DNA of 5,018 bases, taken from NCBI GenBank assembly GCA_948435975.1, contig CAOJHG010000199.1, forward strand, positions 1 to 5,018, read 5' to 3'. The notes beneath the pieces are model-generated. The model saw only the letters and a program-made list of their open reading frames with translations. It did not search any database and had not been told where the DNA came from. Source of the DNA: an uncultured Oscillibacter sp. GTDB taxonomy: Bacteria > Bacillota > Clostridia > Oscillospirales > Oscillospiraceae. Positions within the stretch are counted from its first letter, which is position 1. Each line of letters starts with the position of its first letter. The position numbers and the translations under genes were made by a program. Below, piece after piece: positions 4,862 to 5,018 of the stretch.

Positions 4862-4947
4862 GCGGCTGTGCTGGAACTGGTAGACAGGCCAGCTTGAGGT
4901 GCTGGTGTCGAATCGACGTGTGGGTTCAAGTCCCGTCAGCCGCACCA
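4862..4947 (+). tRNA. tRNA-Leu, anticodon GAG
   Basis: A complete 86-nt class II tRNA. The acceptor stem is GCGGCTG (4862-4868) with CAGCCGC (4937-4943), all seven pairs perfect. The discriminator is A4944 and CCA (4945-4947) is encoded. The D stem CTG/CAG (4871-4873, 4885-4887) encloses a loop with GG at 4879-4880. The anticodon stem CCAGC/GCTGG (4889-4893, 4901-4905) presents TTGAGGT, with anticodon GAG at 4896-4898, which reads the leucine codons CUC and CUU. The long variable arm GTCG-AAT-CGAC (4907-4917) is the leucine/serine/tyrosine class mark. The T arm carries GGTTCAAGTCC. A73 and the anticodon fit leucine. Confidence 0.97.
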
Positions 4948-4963
4948 CCGCCTTTTTAGGCGG
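4948..4963 (+). other. Spacer hairpin between the two leucine tRNAs
   Basis: CCGCC (4948-4952) and GGCGG (4959-4963) form a 5-bp stem with loop TTTTTA. The stem begins on the base right after the encoded CCA. The T run is in the loop, not after the stem, so it is not a standard terminator; a role in processing the tRNA precursor is more likely. Only 24 bases separate the two tRNAs, and no promoter is seen between them. Confidence 0.5.
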
Positions 4964-4971
4964 AACACCAT

Positions 4972-5018
4972 GCGCGAGTGGTGGAATTGGCAGACTCGCT
5001 AGATTCAGGTTCTAGTGT
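4972..5018 (+). tRNA. tRNA-Leu, anticodon CAG, 3' end beyond the window
   Basis: The first 47 bases of a second class II leucine tRNA. The 5' acceptor strand is GCGCGAG (4972-4978), then TG, and a D loop with AATTGGCAGA. The anticodon stem CTAGA/TCTAG (4999-5003, 5011-5015) encloses TTCAGGT, with anticodon CAG at 5006-5008, reading the leucine codon CUG. The sequence stops at TGT, where the long variable arm begins, so the variable arm, T arm and 3' acceptor strand are not seen. The D stem is GTG/CTC (4981-4983, 4995-4997), giving a U-U mismatch at its middle pair. It is probably co-transcribed with the GAG tRNA from the promoter at 4802. Confidence 0.92.

Noticed and set aside
1..5018. CRISPR arrays, insertion sequences, attachment sites, phage or defence genes
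   Set aside because: I saw no regularly spaced repeats, terminal inverted repeats, transposase or integrase motifs. The tRNA genes could serve as integration sites, but no integrase or attachment duplication is visible.

Overview
The window looks like chromosomal DNA from a GC-rich, gut-type Clostridia (Bacillota). The best fit is the Oscillospiraceae/Ruminococcaceae neighbourhood. This rests on consensus sigma-A promoters with 16-17 bp spacers, strong AGGAGG-type ribosome binding sites, a DUF3169-type membrane protein behind a small XRE regulator, and leucine tRNAs with encoded CCA. The taxonomic placement is inference; no rRNA or other marker gene is present.

Layout, left to right. (1) Bases 1-914, plus strand: the 3' end of a small XRE/Cro-type regulator overlaps by 17 bp a six-helix membrane protein that resembles DUF3169. 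(2) Bases 953-1002: a 14-bp hairpin separates this pair from the convergent minus-strand genes and looks like a terminator for both directions. (3) Bases 1054-2307, minus strand: an ArsC/Spx-superfamily thioredoxin-fold protein, then a YihY/BrkB-family membrane protein. The latter probably starts at GTG 1875. (4) Bases 2359-3072, plus strand: a Sir2-type NAD-dependent protein deacylase, divergent from the ArsC-like gene across only 51 bp. (5) Bases 3188-4734: a self-contained citrate synthase unit with an extended -10 promoter, an ~82-nt leader that can fold in alternative ways, the gene and a strong terminator. (6) Bases 4761-5018: an A-tract region and a perfect-consensus promoter drive tRNA-Leu(GAG) and then tRNA-Leu(CAG), the latter cut by the window edge.

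Most of the content is ordinary housekeeping. Citrate synthase supplies citrate for 2-oxoglutarate and glutamate synthesis. The sirtuin uses NAD+ to remove acyl groups from lysines. The tRNA operon serves leucine decoding. The least understood parts are the XRE/DUF3169 pair, whose overlap suggests coupled translation, and the tightly divergent ArsC-like/sirtuin pair, whose control regions must overlap. I see no mobile element, CRISPR array, defence system or phage gene, and no strong evidence for a wholly new system. The candidates below are modest and are scored accordingly.
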